In this document: piece after piece, positions 1 to 8,186 of the stretch | How positions within the stretch are numbered: the first letter of the stretch is position 1 | Layout: the number at the start of each line of letters is the position of its first letter | NCBI GenBank assembly: GCA_937925385.1 | Contig: CALEWN010000256.1 | Coordinates: 1-17,757 of the forward strand | DNA: 17,757 nt | Origin: an uncultured Senegalimassilia sp. | GTDB taxonomy: Bacteria; Actinomycetota; Coriobacteriia; Coriobacteriales; Eggerthellaceae | Reading direction: 5' to 3' | Position numbers and translations under genes: made by a program | Notes under the pieces: model-generated | The model's database searches: none | What the model was told of the DNA's origin: nothing | The model's input: only the letters and a program-made list of their open reading frames with translations

Positions 1-49
1 CCGGCATTTGCCGGTTCACCGTGTTTTAGCACCGCATGTCACCATGCGG
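1..49. repeat. Two small perfect hairpins at the left edge
   Basis: Positions 1-14 form CCGGCA-TT-TGCCGG (6-bp stem). Positions 32-49 form CCGCATG-TCAC-CATGCGG (7-bp stem, 4-base loop). The second overlaps the stop of the chimeric ruvB frame. Neither is followed by a T-run, so they are not good terminators. Their function is unknown. Confidence 0.4.
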
Positions 50-365
50 GGCGACTGGAGTCAATCGCATTCTGTTGGAAAAGTTGACCGCACCTAATCC
101 TATAATCCAGCACCTTGTATTCCTCGCTGTCCGGCGAGAATTGCGCCTGCACGTCAAACATCGAGGTGATCCAGTTCGTCGTTCTGCCGATGTCGTCGCC
201 GAAGCTATCCACGTTGCTGCGCGCAAGGTCATCTTCGGTCAAGTCCGGCGTGACCGCTCGCTGCGAGGGATCGGTCGGCCCAGCAGGGACCATCGACGGC
301 GAATCGCCGCCAAAACCGAAGCCCGCCTCGAACACCATTCCCTCTATTTTCACTCCATCAGCCAA
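39..365 (-). pseudogene. ruvB: RuvB 5' fragment running into unrelated sequence
   Basis: This 108-residue frame opens 30 bases after ruvA with TTG, which has a GGAG eight bases upstream and a stop codon just before it in frame. Its position, where ruvB is expected in a ruvC-ruvA-ruvB operon, and residues 33-48 (SQRAVTPDLTEDDLA) resemble the start of RuvB, the ATPase that drives branch migration of Holliday junctions with RuvA. After about residue 50 (near 210-218) the likeness ends. None of the RuvB sequence that should follow is present: no 'LRP..L.E.IGQ' segment, no Walker A, no Walker B. Residues 53-102 read like part of another protein that I do not recognise, and the last six residues before the stop may be a third piece. 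The chimera may be a contig-end misjoin or a real rearrangement. RuvB identity rests only on the short N-terminus and the context. Confidence 0.45.
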
Positions 366-394
366 AGCTCAAGCTCCGTTATCCATTTGCCCCG

Positions 395-997
395 TTATTT
401 ACCCAAACGTTTCAAGGCGTATTTTATCAGCGCGTTCTCATCCGCGCCTTCGGGCGCGCCCTTTAACGCAACATCTGCCTCTGCAGAGGCAAAGCCCAGC
501 GCCAGCAACGCCTCACGTGCGCCCTTCAGGCGTTCGGCCGCAGCGGCAGCCACCGAAGCAGGCGCGCCCGAAGCATCGAACAAGCTTGCCAGCCCCTGAT
601 CGAACGAACCTTTCAGCTCCAGGATGATGCGCGATGCCGTTTTCTTGCCCACGCCCGGGATCTTCTGCACCGCGGCCACATCCTGCGCCTGCACGGCCGC
701 CACCAAAGCTTCGGGCGTGAACGAGGACAAAGCCGCCAGGGCAACCTTCGGTCCCACGCCGCTGACCCCGATCAGACGCTCGAACAGCGCCTTCTCCTCA
801 AGCGTCAAAAACCCGTACAGCGCGATTCCGTTATCGGACACCTGCAGATAGGTGTGCACCTGCACGGGCTCGCCCACTGCCGGCAGCTTCGAAAGCGCAC
901 CCTGCGACATGCCGACGGCATAGCCGACGCCCTGCACATCGATATACGCGCACGCGGCGGTCTTGCCCGCCAGCACGCCTTTCAGAAATGCGATCAT
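395..997 (-). CDS. ruvA: Holliday junction branch migration complex subunit RuvA
   Basis: RuvA is the structure-specific DNA-binding subunit that holds the four-way junction flat for the RuvB motor during recombinational repair. The protein is 200 residues, normal for the family. The N-terminal OB-fold spans about residues 1-62 (typical start MIAFLKGVL). Two helix-hairpin-helix motifs follow: IGVSGVGPKVALA at 76-88 and IPGVGKKTASRI at 113-124. An Ala-rich linker leads to the C-terminal domain (~150-200) that in the family contacts RuvB. The ATG overlaps the ruvC stop as ATGA (994-997), so the two are translationally coupled. RuvB, its obligate partner, appears only as a broken start just downstream. 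Confidence 0.97.
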   Translation of the reverse strand: MIAFLKGVLAGKTAACAYIDVQGVGYAVGMSQGALSKLPAVGEPVQVHTYLQVSDNGIALYGFLTLEEKALFERLIGVSGVGPKVALAALSSFTPEALVAAVQAQDVAAVQKIPGVGKKTASRIILELKGSFDQGLASLFDASGAPASVAAAAAERLKGAREALLALGFASAEADVALKGAPEGADENALIKYALKRLGK

Positions 998-1602
998 CGC
1001 GCACCTTCCTCCAAGATCTTACGCGCCGCCGCGCCGGCGGCGCCGCCCGTTCTCGCACCCGCCATCACGCGGCCGCGCGCCTCCAACTTCGCCAACGCAT
1101 TAGCGCCGCCGACTCCTCCGAACCCCTCGTGGGTGGTATAGCAGATCGCAGCCGCAAGCGCGTCCGAAGCATGGTCGGGCTTCGGTTCCACCTGCAGGTT
1201 CAGCAGCTTCTTCACCATATACTGCACCTGCGCCTTATCGGCCGAGCCGGTGCCCACCACGGCCATCTTGATCTGCCGTGGCGTGAACTCGCCGACCGAA
1301 AGCCCATGCTGGGCGCATGCCACCAGCGCCGCGCCTCGAGCCTGGCCCGTGGCGAAGGCGGCCGTGATGTTCTGGCCGAACCACACAGTCTCGATTCCCA
1401 GGCACGCAGGTTCGAATCGGCAGATCACGGCCGAGATCTGCTCGTGGATCTTCGCCAAGCGCTGCGAAAGCTCCACGCCTGCAGGCGTGGATACGCACCC
1501 GTACGCCACGCATTCCATACGCGGGCCATCCTGCCGCACCACGCCCCAGCCCGTGTTCGCCAAACCCGGGTCTATACCTAAGATCGTTCGAGGTTCCGTC
1601 AT
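994..1602 (-). CDS. ruvC: Crossover junction endodeoxyribonuclease RuvC
   Basis: RuvC is the dimeric, Mg-dependent resolvase that nicks Holliday junctions symmetrically. The protein is 202 residues; the family core ends near residue 165 and is followed by a Gly/Ala/Arg-rich tail. The expected acidic site is visible: D11 in LGIDPG, E71 in GIETVWFGQN, and H144/D147 in KPDHASDALA. The fourth ligand is His rather than the Asp of the E. coli enzyme, as in Thermus RuvC, so it is a known functional variant. The start ATG at 1602 has an AGGCGGGCGG stretch directly before it. It is first in a ruvC-ruvA(-ruvB) operon that reads away from yebC. Confidence 0.97.
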   Translation of the reverse strand: MTEPRTILGIDPGLANTGWGVVRQDGPRMECVAYGCVSTPAGVELSQRLAKIHEQISAVICRFEPACLGIETVWFGQNITAAFATGQARGAALVACAQHGLSVGEFTPRQIKMAVVGTGSADKAQVQYMVKKLLNLQVEPKPDHASDALAAAICYTTHEGFGGVGGANALAKLEARGRVMAGARTGGAAGAAARKILEEGAR

Positions 1603-1731
1603 CCGCCCGCCTTATCCGTTCAAACATTTGTTCGTGGACATACTACCACACGGATGTTCGCATTCCCCCAACGATTTTCCCTCCCCCGCCTCTTTCCAAA
1701 ACCATCCGCCCGACGCAAGGCCCCAACGCGC

Positions 1732-1760
1732 AAAAAGGCCCCCCTTTCGGGAGGCCTTTC
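1732..1760 (-). terminator. Intrinsic terminator after yebC
   Basis: On the minus strand a perfect 11-bp stem (AAAGGCCTCCC / GGGGGGCCTTT allowing one G-T pair, GAAA loop) is followed by a run of T. It lies 25 bases beyond the yebC stop and separates yebC transcripts from ruvC. Confidence 0.85.
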
Positions 1761-1784
1761 GTTCGCGAAGGATATTCCGCGCGC

Positions 1785-2585
1785 TTACTCGTCCAGAGCG
1801 GCCGCGATCTCCTCGGTGATATCCATGGTGTGGTACACGTTCTGCAGGTCCTCAAGCTCTTCCAGCTTGTCCACCAGGCGCATGACCTTCTTGGCGTCGT
1901 TGGCGGTGACGGTTGCAGGCGTGGTGGCCTCCATGGTCATCTCGGCGCCCTTGACCTGCACGCCCTGCTCTTCCAGGGCCTTCTTCACGGCCATAAGGTC
2001 GGACGGCTGGGTGTAGACGATCCACTCCTCGTCGGCGTCCTCGTAATCGTCGCCACCGGCCTCGATGACGGCCATCTCGAACTCTTCCTCATCGGCAGCG
2101 GCGCCGTTCGGGCCCATGGGATGCTTCTTGTCGCCCGTCTCGATCTCCTTGGAGACCATGATCTGGCCCTTGCGCTCGAACATGTAGGAAACGGAACCGG
2201 AGGTGCCCAGGTTGCCGCCTGCATGGGTGAACGCGGCGCGCACATCGGCAGCGGTGCGGTTGCGGTTATCGGTCAGCGCCTCGCAGAGGATGGCCACGCC
2301 GCAGGGGCCGTAGCCCTCGTACACGACGGTCTCGTAGTTCGCGGCGTCCTTGCCGGAACCGAAGGCCTTGTCGATAGCGGTCTTGATCTTGTCCTTGGGC
2401 AGGGAGTAGCCCTTGGCCTTCTCGATTGCGGCGGCCAGCGACGCGTTGTTGTCGGGGTTCGGGTCGCCACCCTCCTTGGCAGCAACGGTGATGTTGCGCG
2501 ACAGCTTGGAGAACAACGCGGAGCGCTTAGCGTCCTGCGCAGCCTTGCGATGTTTCGTGGTTGCCCACTTAGAATGCCCTGACAT
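1785..2585 (-). CDS. YebC/PmpR family DNA-binding regulatory protein
   Basis: This is a YebC/PmpR-family (TACO1-like) protein. Members have been described as transcriptional regulators and, more recently, as factors easing translation through difficult peptide stretches. The start chosen is the canonical MSGHSKWATTKHRK at 2585, preceded by AAGGGA six bases upstream; a frame open further upstream is not the real start. At 266 residues it is slightly longer than the usual ~240-250, because of an acidic insertion around residues 147-165 (ETGDKKHPMGPNGAAADEEE). The family features GGNLG and YEGYGP are present. It lies upstream of ruvC on the same strand, the common yebC-ruvCAB order, but a terminator stands between them. 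Confidence 0.95.
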   Translation of the reverse strand: MSGHSKWATTKHRKAAQDAKRSALFSKLSRNITVAAKEGGDPNPDNNASLAAAIEKAKGYSLPKDKIKTAIDKAFGSGKDAANYETVVYEGYGPCGVAILCEALTDNRNRTAADVRAAFTHAGGNLGTSGSVSYMFERKGQIMVSKEIETGDKKHPMGPNGAAADEEEFEMAVIEAGGDDYEDADEEWIVYTQPSDLMAVKKALEEQGVQVKGAEMTMEATTPATVTANDAKKVMRLVDKLEELEDLQNVYHTMDITEEIAAALDE

Positions 2586-2902
2586 AGCACGTCCCTTCGA
2601 ATTACAGCAAATACCAGCTGATAATTCTAGCACCCTTGTCAACTATCCCGTTTCACCCGCCCAACCCTTCATAGGTATTGCAGACGGAGAATGCGGGAAG
2701 ACCAGGCGAAACTGTCACGTCCAGCAGGCTCGGCACCCGAAAACAAACCCGACAATCGTGACAAAACCGATATCTTGTCGCTTTTTTCCCAACACCTTGT
2801 TGGATAAACTACCATGGGAATCGAACGAAACGCATTCGCGACGTGCTCCGCATGCCAAGTGCGAAGCCCGCCGCGCCACCTTGCACTACCTGAGGAACAA
2901 CG
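2586..2902. other. Divergent intergenic region between yebC and the activase operon
   Basis: This 317-base stretch holds no convincing gene. It must contain promoters in both directions. A perfect TTGACA lies on the minus strand at 2637-2642, but no well-spaced -10 follows it. On the plus side the activase RBS TGAGGA (2891-2896) is clear, but no clean sigma-70 pair was found. Several small inverted repeats (2750-2803) are listed separately as possible operators. Confidence 0.6.
2750..2803. promoter_or_regulatory. Cluster of small inverted repeats, candidate TetR operator
   Basis: Three dyads lie 100-150 bases before the activase start: CGACAA-N19-TTGTCG (2750-2780), within it GACAA-N10-TTGTC (2760-2779, 20 bp), and CCAACA-CCT-TGTTGG (2789-2803, perfect 15-bp dyad). 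TetR-family regulators usually bind 15-20-bp palindromes, and a TetR-type gene ends this operon, so autoregulation here is a reasonable inference. No binding is shown by sequence alone. Confidence 0.35.
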
Positions 2903-5900
2903 ATGGGAAACGTATCCGCCGTCGACGTCGGGATCGACGTCGGCTCGACAACAACGAAGATCTGCGCGCTCGACGCGCACTCGCGCAACCTGCTGCACAC
3001 GTCGTACGAGCGACACGGCGCGCGCCAGGCCGAAAGCGTCCGCGCGGCGCTCAACTCACTCGCGCGGCTATTCCCGCGAGCCAGCATCAGGCTTGCGCTC
3101 ACCGGCTCCGGCGCGGCACCTATCGCCGACAAGCTCGGCGTGCCGTTCGTGCAGGAGGTTGTCGCCAACGCCTGCGCCGTCCAGGCGCTCTACCCGCGCA
3201 CGCGCTGCGCCATCGAGCTTGGCGGCCAGGACGCCAAGATGATCTTCTTCCGCGCCAACGAAACCACCGGCGCGCTCGACGTCGCAGATATGCGCATGAA
3301 CGGCAGCTGCGCCGGTGGCACGGGCGCCTTCATCGACGAGATCGCCTCAGTGCTCAACCTGCCCATCGAGCAGTTCGACGCCGCCGCCTGCCGCGGACGC
3401 ACGGTCTACGACATCTCCGGTCGCTGCGGCGTATACGCCAAAACCGACATCCAGCCGCTGCTCAACCAGGGGGCATCGCGCGATGACCTGGCCTTGTCCG
3501 CCTTCCATGCCATCGCGAAGCAAACGCTCGGCGGCCTTGCGCAAGGCATCGATGTGAACCCGCCCGTCATCTTCGAAGGCGGCCCGCTCACGTTCAACCC
3601 TGTGCTCGTCAACGTCTTCAAGGAGCGTCTCAGCCTCGCCGACGACCAGGCCATCGTCCCCGAGCATCCCGAGACCATGGTCGCCCGCGGCGCCGCGCTA
3701 TCGCTATCCGGCATGTTCGCCGACGCGCCCGCGACCATCGACCCCGCCGCTGCCGAGCAATCGCTCGTCGGCTTCACCAGCACCGATGATGACCACGCCC
3801 CCGGCACGCCCTTCTTCGAAACCGCTGCCGAGCACGAAGCCTTCACGCGACGCAACCGGCTGCCCGAGGAGCCGCACGGCCCTGAAAGCGCCGCCGCGAA
3901 AACGCACACGCGCAACGGGCGGCTTCGCGCCTGGCTCGGCATCGATTCGGGCAGCACCACCACCAAGCTGGCCCTCGTCGCCGACGACGGCCAGCTCATC
4001 GACAGCTTCTACGCCAACAACGAGGGCGACCCGCTCCAAGTCGCCCGCCGCGCGCTCATCGACCTGCACGGCGAATACGCCTCCGCCGGCGTCGCGCTCG
4101 ACATCGCCGGCGTCGGCACCACCGGCTACGGCGAGCTGCTGTTCCACCGCGCCCTGCACGCCGACTATCACACGGTCGAAACGGTGGCTCACGCCCACGC
4201 CGCCACCCGCTACGTGCCCGACGCCAGCTTCATCCTCGACATCGGCGGCCAGGATATGAAGGCCATCTGGCTTTCCGACGGCGTCATCGGCAACATCGTG
4301 GTGAACGAAGCCTGCTCGAGCGGCTGCGGATCGTTCCTCGAGAACTTCGCGCAAACGCTCGGCATCCCCACGTCCCAGATCGCCGATTCGGCGTTTACCA
4401 GCGAACAACCCGCCGTGCTCGGCAGCCGCTGCACCGTGTTCATGAACTCGAGCATCGTCAGCGAGCAGAAAAACGGCCGTACGCCCGCCGACATCATGGC
4501 GGGCCTGTGCCGTTCGATCATCGCGAACGTGTTCACGAAGGTCGTTCGCGTGCCCAACCTCGGCAGCCTCGGCCGCCACATCGTGGTGCAAGGCGGCACG
4601 TTCCGCAACGACGCGGTGCTCTGCGCCCTCGAGCAGCACATCGGCCGCCCCGTCACGCGCGCGCCCTACCCCGGGCTCATGGGCGCCATCGGCGTCGCGC
4701 TGCTCACGCGCGAACACATGACGAAACAAACCGACGAGCAGGCGAAACAATCGACGCGCAAGGACGATTCCCACACGCCGGCCCCCGCATCCAGCACGTT
4801 CATCGGCTTCGATGCGCTCGGTGCGCTTTCCTACCGGCAGCACGCCAACGTCGCCTGCCCGTTTTGCGCCAACCGCTGCAACCGCACCGTCATCGCCTTC
4901 GCGGACGGCACCACCTTCGTCACGGGCAATCGCTGCCCGCGCGGCGAGATCGTCGGCGACCCGAAAGACCCCGCCACGCGTTCGGCGCTCAAAGCCGCCA
5001 ACGAGCAGTCAAAAGCAGGCGAAAACCTCTTCGAGGCGCGCCAAAAGCTCCTCTTCCAGGACTGGCCCATCGAGCAAATCGCGCCCGACCGCGGCATCAC
5101 CATCGGCATCCCGCGCGTTCTAGCGTTCTGGGACACCATGCCGTTCTGGAACGTGCTGCTGCGCTCGCTCGGTTTCACCATCCGCCTTTCCCGTCCGTCC
5201 ACGCGCGCCATGTTCGAAGAAGGGCTGCCCCAGGTCGCATCCGACACCATCTGCTTCCCCGCGAAGCTCGTGCACGGGCACATCCACGAGCTCGCGCACG
5301 CCGGCGTCGACCGCATCTTCATGCCCATCATCACCACCGTGCCCAGCGAGAGCACGGCATCCACCAGCATATCCATGTGCGCCGTGGTGAAGGGCTATCC
5401 CATGGTGGTGAAAAGCTCCGACAACCCCGCCGAACACTGGGGCATCCCCTTCGACGACCCGCTGTTCCATTGGTACTCCACCGAGGACCGCGACCGCCAG
5501 CTCATGGATTACCTGGAAAGCACGTTCGGCATCCCCTCCGACCAGGCCATGCGCGCCATCAAGCAGGCCGATAAAGCTCAACGCGCGTTCAAAGCGCTGC
5601 TGACCGAGGCCGGCGCGCACGCCATCGAATCCGCTCGCAGCGCCGGAAGCTACGCCATCGTGCTTGCCAGCCGCCCCTACCACAACGACCCGCTCGTCAA
5701 CCACGACCTGCCCAAAATGCTCTCCGACATGGGGCATTCCGTGCTGCCGCCCGACGCCGTCCCCGGCATCGCGAACGTCGACCTGTCGGCAAGCCGCATC
5801 GACATCGTGAACAACTTCCACCAGCGCATGCTCGCCAGCGCCATCATCGCCGCCGACTCCCCCGCGCTCGAGTACGTGCAACTCGTCAGCTTCGGCTGCG

Positions 5901-7426
5901 GCCACGACGCCTATCTCTCCGACGAGATCTGCCGCCTTATGAAGGAGCGCTCAAGCAAGCAGCCGCTCATCCTCAAGCTCGATGAATCCGACGTCGCCGG
6001 GCCGTTGCGCATCCGCGTGCGCTCGTTCATCGAGACCGTCGACGAGCGCCGTGCGCGCCAAGCCGCCATCGAGCGCGCCGCAGACGAAAGCGCGTCCGCC
6101 TGCCTCCCGGCAACCGCCGCCCGCCACCCGCTGCCCGACCCCTACCCCGTCAAGTACGTCAAGGCCGACCGGCGCATCAAGACCATCCTCGTGCCGAACA
6201 CCTCGCACGCGTTCTCCCTGCTCATGTCGGCGTCGTTCGCCCGCCAGGGCGCGCAGGCCGTCTCGCTTGACATCGGTCGGGAACGAGCCATCGAGCTGGG
6301 AAAACGATACGTCCATAACGACATCTGCTTCCCTGCGCAAATGACCATCGGCGAAGCCCTCGCCGCGCTCGACAGCGGCGAATGGGACCCGCACACCGTT
6401 GCCATCGGCACCGGCAAATACATCGGCGACTGCCGCCTGACGCACTACGCGGCGCTTTTGCGAAAGGCGCTCGACGACGCCGGCTACGGCTACGTCCCCA
6501 TCATCACCAACGATGACAAGGACTCCCACAACATGCACCCGGGTTTCAAGATGTCGCTCGGCAGCGCCATCCGCGTCGCGTTCGGCCTGCCCATGATCGA
6601 CGCACTCGAGGACCTGCTGCGCAAGATGCGTCCCTACGAGCTTGAGCCCGGCAGCGCCGACAAGGCGTTCGACCAGGCCATCAAATGCGTCATGGCGGGC
6701 ATACGCAAGCACGGCGTCCGCGGCGCGATCGCGGGCTTCAAGCAGGCCATAGCCGTCATGGGCACCGTTCGCTACGACCGCTCGAGCCCACGCCCGCAAG
6801 TGCTCATCGTGGGCGAATACCTGCTGAACTTTCACCCCGGCGCCAACCATGACATCGAGCGCTACCTTGAATCGAACGGCCTGGAGATCATCGAGGCACG
6901 CATGACCGACGTCATCCGCAAAACCTATTTCTACCAAGATGCGCAGGCGCGCGAATTCCGCGTCTCGCAGCCCCTCGCCACCAAAGCGTTCAACCGCGTG
7001 GCGAACCGGCTGTTCGAAATCGCGCACGACACCTGCGACGGCATCGCGAAGGCTCATCCGCTCTACGAGCCCGCATGCCGCATGCCCGAGCTTGTTCGCG
7101 CATCCGACCCCATCATCCATCACACGTTCGACGCCGGCGAAGGCGTGCTCATCCCCGCCGAGGTTCTGCACCATGCCGCACGCGGCTGCCGCGCGTTCGT
7201 CATCCTGCAACCGTTCGGCTGCCTGCCGAACCACGTGGTCGGACGAGGCATCGTCAAGCAGCTCAAGGCGCGCTACCCCGACGCGAACATCCTGCCGCTC
7301 GACTACGACCCCGATGTCAGCTTCGCCAACATCGAGAACCGCCTGCAAATGCTCATCATGAACGCGAAGGCACAGCACCAGCCCACGCAAAACGCCGAAA
7401 GCACCGGCGCCGAGGACCAGGAGTAG
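2903..7426 (+). CDS. Giant acyl-CoA dehydratase activase: two fused BcrAD/BadFG ATPase domains plus DUF2229 and HgdB-like parts
   Basis: The 1507-residue protein belongs to the 2-hydroxyacyl-CoA dehydratase activase-related (BcrAD/BadFG/HgdC, YjiL-like) family. Small homologues use ATP to push a low-potential electron from an intersubunit [4Fe-4S] cluster into a dehydratase. ATPase domain 1 covers ~5-270 (DVGSTTTK at 12-19; cluster-type Cys 136 in NGSCAGGTG and Cys 175 in DISGRCGVY). Domain 2 covers ~343-605 (DSGSTTTK at 348-355; Cys 471 and Cys 510). A metal- or cluster-like CX2CX3CX18C follows at 652-678. DUF2229 starts near 731 (GITIGIPRVLAFWDTMPFW), and an HgdB-like region fills ~915 to the end. 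TGAGGA eight bases before the ATG fixes the start. The tandem ATPases could act as an internal pseudo-dimer sharing one cluster (inference). No dehydratase subunit gene lies nearby, so the substrate is unknown. Confidence 0.92.
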   Translation: MGNVSAVDVGIDVGSTTTKICALDAHSRNLLHTSYERHGARQAESVRAALNSLARLFPRASIRLALTGSGAAPIADKLGVPFVQEVVANACAVQALYPRTRCAIELGGQDAKMIFFRANETTGALDVADMRMNGSCAGGTGAFIDEIASVLNLPIEQFDAAACRGRTVYDISGRCGVYAKTDIQPLLNQGASRDDLALSAFHAIAKQTLGGLAQGIDVNPPVIFEGGPLTFNPVLVNVFKERLSLADDQAIVPEHPETMVARGAALSLSGMFADAPATIDPAAAEQSLVGFTSTDDDHAPGTPFFETAAEHEAFTRRNRLPEEPHGPESAAAKTHTRNGRLRAWLGIDSGSTTTKLALVADDGQLIDSFYANNEGDPLQVARRALIDLHGEYASAGVALDIAGVGTTGYGELLFHRALHADYHTVETVAHAHAATRYVPDASFILDIGGQDMKAIWLSDGVIGNIVVNEACSSGCGSFLENFAQTLGIPTSQIADSAFTSEQPAVLGSRCTVFMNSSIVSEQKNGRTPADIMAGLCRSIIANVFTKVVRVPNLGSLGRHIVVQGGTFRNDAVLCALEQHIGRPVTRAPYPGLMGAIGVALLTREHMTKQTDEQAKQSTRKDDSHTPAPASSTFIGFDALGALSYRQHANVACPFCANRCNRTVIAFADGTTFVTGNRCPRGEIVGDPKDPATRSALKAANEQSKAGENLFEARQKLLFQDWPIEQIAPDRGITIGIPRVLAFWDTMPFWNVLLRSLGFTIRLSRPSTRAMFEEGLPQVASDTICFPAKLVHGHIHELAHAGVDRIFMPIITTVPSESTASTSISMCAVVKGYPMVVKSSDNPAEHWGIPFDDPLFHWYSTEDRDRQLMDYLESTFGIPSDQAMRAIKQADKAQRAFKALLTEAGAHAIESARSAGSYAIVLASRPYHNDPLVNHDLPKMLSDMGHSVLPPDAVPGIANVDLSASRIDIVNNFHQRMLASAIIAADSPALEYVQLVSFGCGHDAYLSDEICRLMKERSSKQPLILKLDESDVAGPLRIRVRSFIETVDERRARQAAIERAADESASACLPATAARHPLPDPYPVKYVKADRRIKTILVPNTSHAFSLLMSASFARQGAQAVSLDIGRERAIELGKRYVHNDICFPAQMTIGEALAALDSGEWDPHTVAIGTGKYIGDCRLTHYAALLRKALDDAGYGYVPIITNDDKDSHNMHPGFKMSLGSAIRVAFGLPMIDALEDLLRKMRPYELEPGSADKAFDQAIKCVMAGIRKHGVRGAIAGFKQAIAVMGTVRYDRSSPRPQVLIVGEYLLNFHPGANHDIERYLESNGLEIIEARMTDVIRKTYFYQDAQAREFRVSQPLATKAFNRVANRLFEIAHDTCDGIAKAHPLYEPACRMPELVRASDPIIHHTFDAGEGVLIPAEVLHHAARGCRAFVILQPFGCLPNHVVGRGIVKQLKARYPDANILPLDYDPDVSFANIENRLQMLIMNAKAQHQPTQNAESTGAEDQE

Positions 7427-7428
7427 CC

Positions 7429-8070
7429 ATGGCACGACCGAGGAAAAGCGAACACGGCACCGCCGATATACGCTTAGCAAACGCATTCTGGGTCCTGCTC
7501 GAGCATCATCGACTCGCCAACATCACCGTCGGCATGGTCGCCGAGCAGGCCGAACTCAACCGCGGCACGTTCTACTACCATTTCAAAAGCATGGACGACC
7601 TCATCGACCGCGCCATCGAGGACGAGGTCCTCGGCAACGGGTCCATCTTGCAGAACATACTCAGCCTCGTTGCGGGATCGTCGACCGCCAATGGCTTCGA
7701 AGCGTTCATCAAGCAGGACATGGACAGAATCGCCCTGCTCATCAAGCAAGGCGGCATGGACTCGTTCTCCATTAAGATCAAATGTCTCATGTTCGGCACT
7801 TGGAAGGCGATCCTATGCGACGAAGGCGAAGAGCTTTCCCCGAGCACGCGCATGATCATCGAATACAGCACCAGCGGCGTCATCGGCATCATCGCCTACG
7901 GCGCCCTCCGCGGAAGCGGCGAAGTACCCCCCGAGTTCTTCCTCTCGTTCGCGAAAAACAACTCGGATTTCCTTGTGAGGCAGATCGGAATCGCCCAAGG
8001 CATTCCCCACGAAGCCGTGCTCGAGCGGGTCCGCGCCACGCTGCGCATCGCCGGCATGAACGACCGATAG
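7429..8070 (+). CDS. TetR/AcrR family transcriptional regulator
   Basis: The 213-residue protein has an N-terminal TetR-type DNA-binding domain. Its helix-turn-helix lies at about residues 31-54 (NITVGMVAEQAELNRGTFYYHF), with the usual GTFYYHFKSMDDL turn, and a helical ligand-binding and dimerisation domain follows (~65-210). The start is the ATG two bases after the activase stop; AGGAG overlaps that stop, so the two genes are co-transcribed and probably coupled. A longer upstream frame inside the activase is not real. It probably regulates this operon; its ligand (an acyl-CoA would be a guess) is unknown. Confidence 0.93.
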   Translation: MARPRKSEHGTADIRLANAFWVLLEHHRLANITVGMVAEQAELNRGTFYYHFKSMDDLIDRAIEDEVLGNGSILQNILSLVAGSSTANGFEAFIKQDMDRIALLIKQGGMDSFSIKIKCLMFGTWKAILCDEGEELSPSTRMIIEYSTSGVIGIIAYGALRGSGEVPPEFFLSFAKNNSDFLVRQIGIAQGIPHEAVLERVRATLRIAGMNDR

Positions 8071-8089
8071 CAAAACCCGCCCGAGAACA

Positions 8090-8126
8090 AACATGCCCGA
8101 CGCGCATCGAGCACGTCGGGCATGTT
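8090..8126. terminator. Long perfect hairpin between convergent genes
   Basis: AACATGCCCGACG (8090-8102) pairs perfectly with CGTCGGGCATGTT (8114-8126) around an 11-base loop. It lies between the convergent TetR gene and the CmpB-like gene, where a bidirectional terminator is expected. There is little T-run on either side, so termination would be weak or Rho-assisted. Confidence 0.55.
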
Positions 8127-8186
8127 GACGTATAGGCAACCTCGAAGGCCCTTCCCAAGCGCTACGCGGCCGTCACGGGCATGTCG

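Noticed and set aside
1830..2582. Long plus-strand open frame opposite yebC
   Set aside because: It mirrors the highly conserved YebC gene, has repetitive low-complexity residues and no family features; such shadows are normal in GC-rich DNA.
2637..2642. Perfect TTGACA on the minus strand before yebC as its promoter
   Set aside because: No -10-like hexamer lies 15-19 bases downstream, so it is not listed as a promoter.
3704..7486. Several long minus-strand open frames opposite the activase
   Set aside because: The plus frame carries recognisable domains throughout; the opposite frames are Val/Gly/Asp-rich shadows without motifs.
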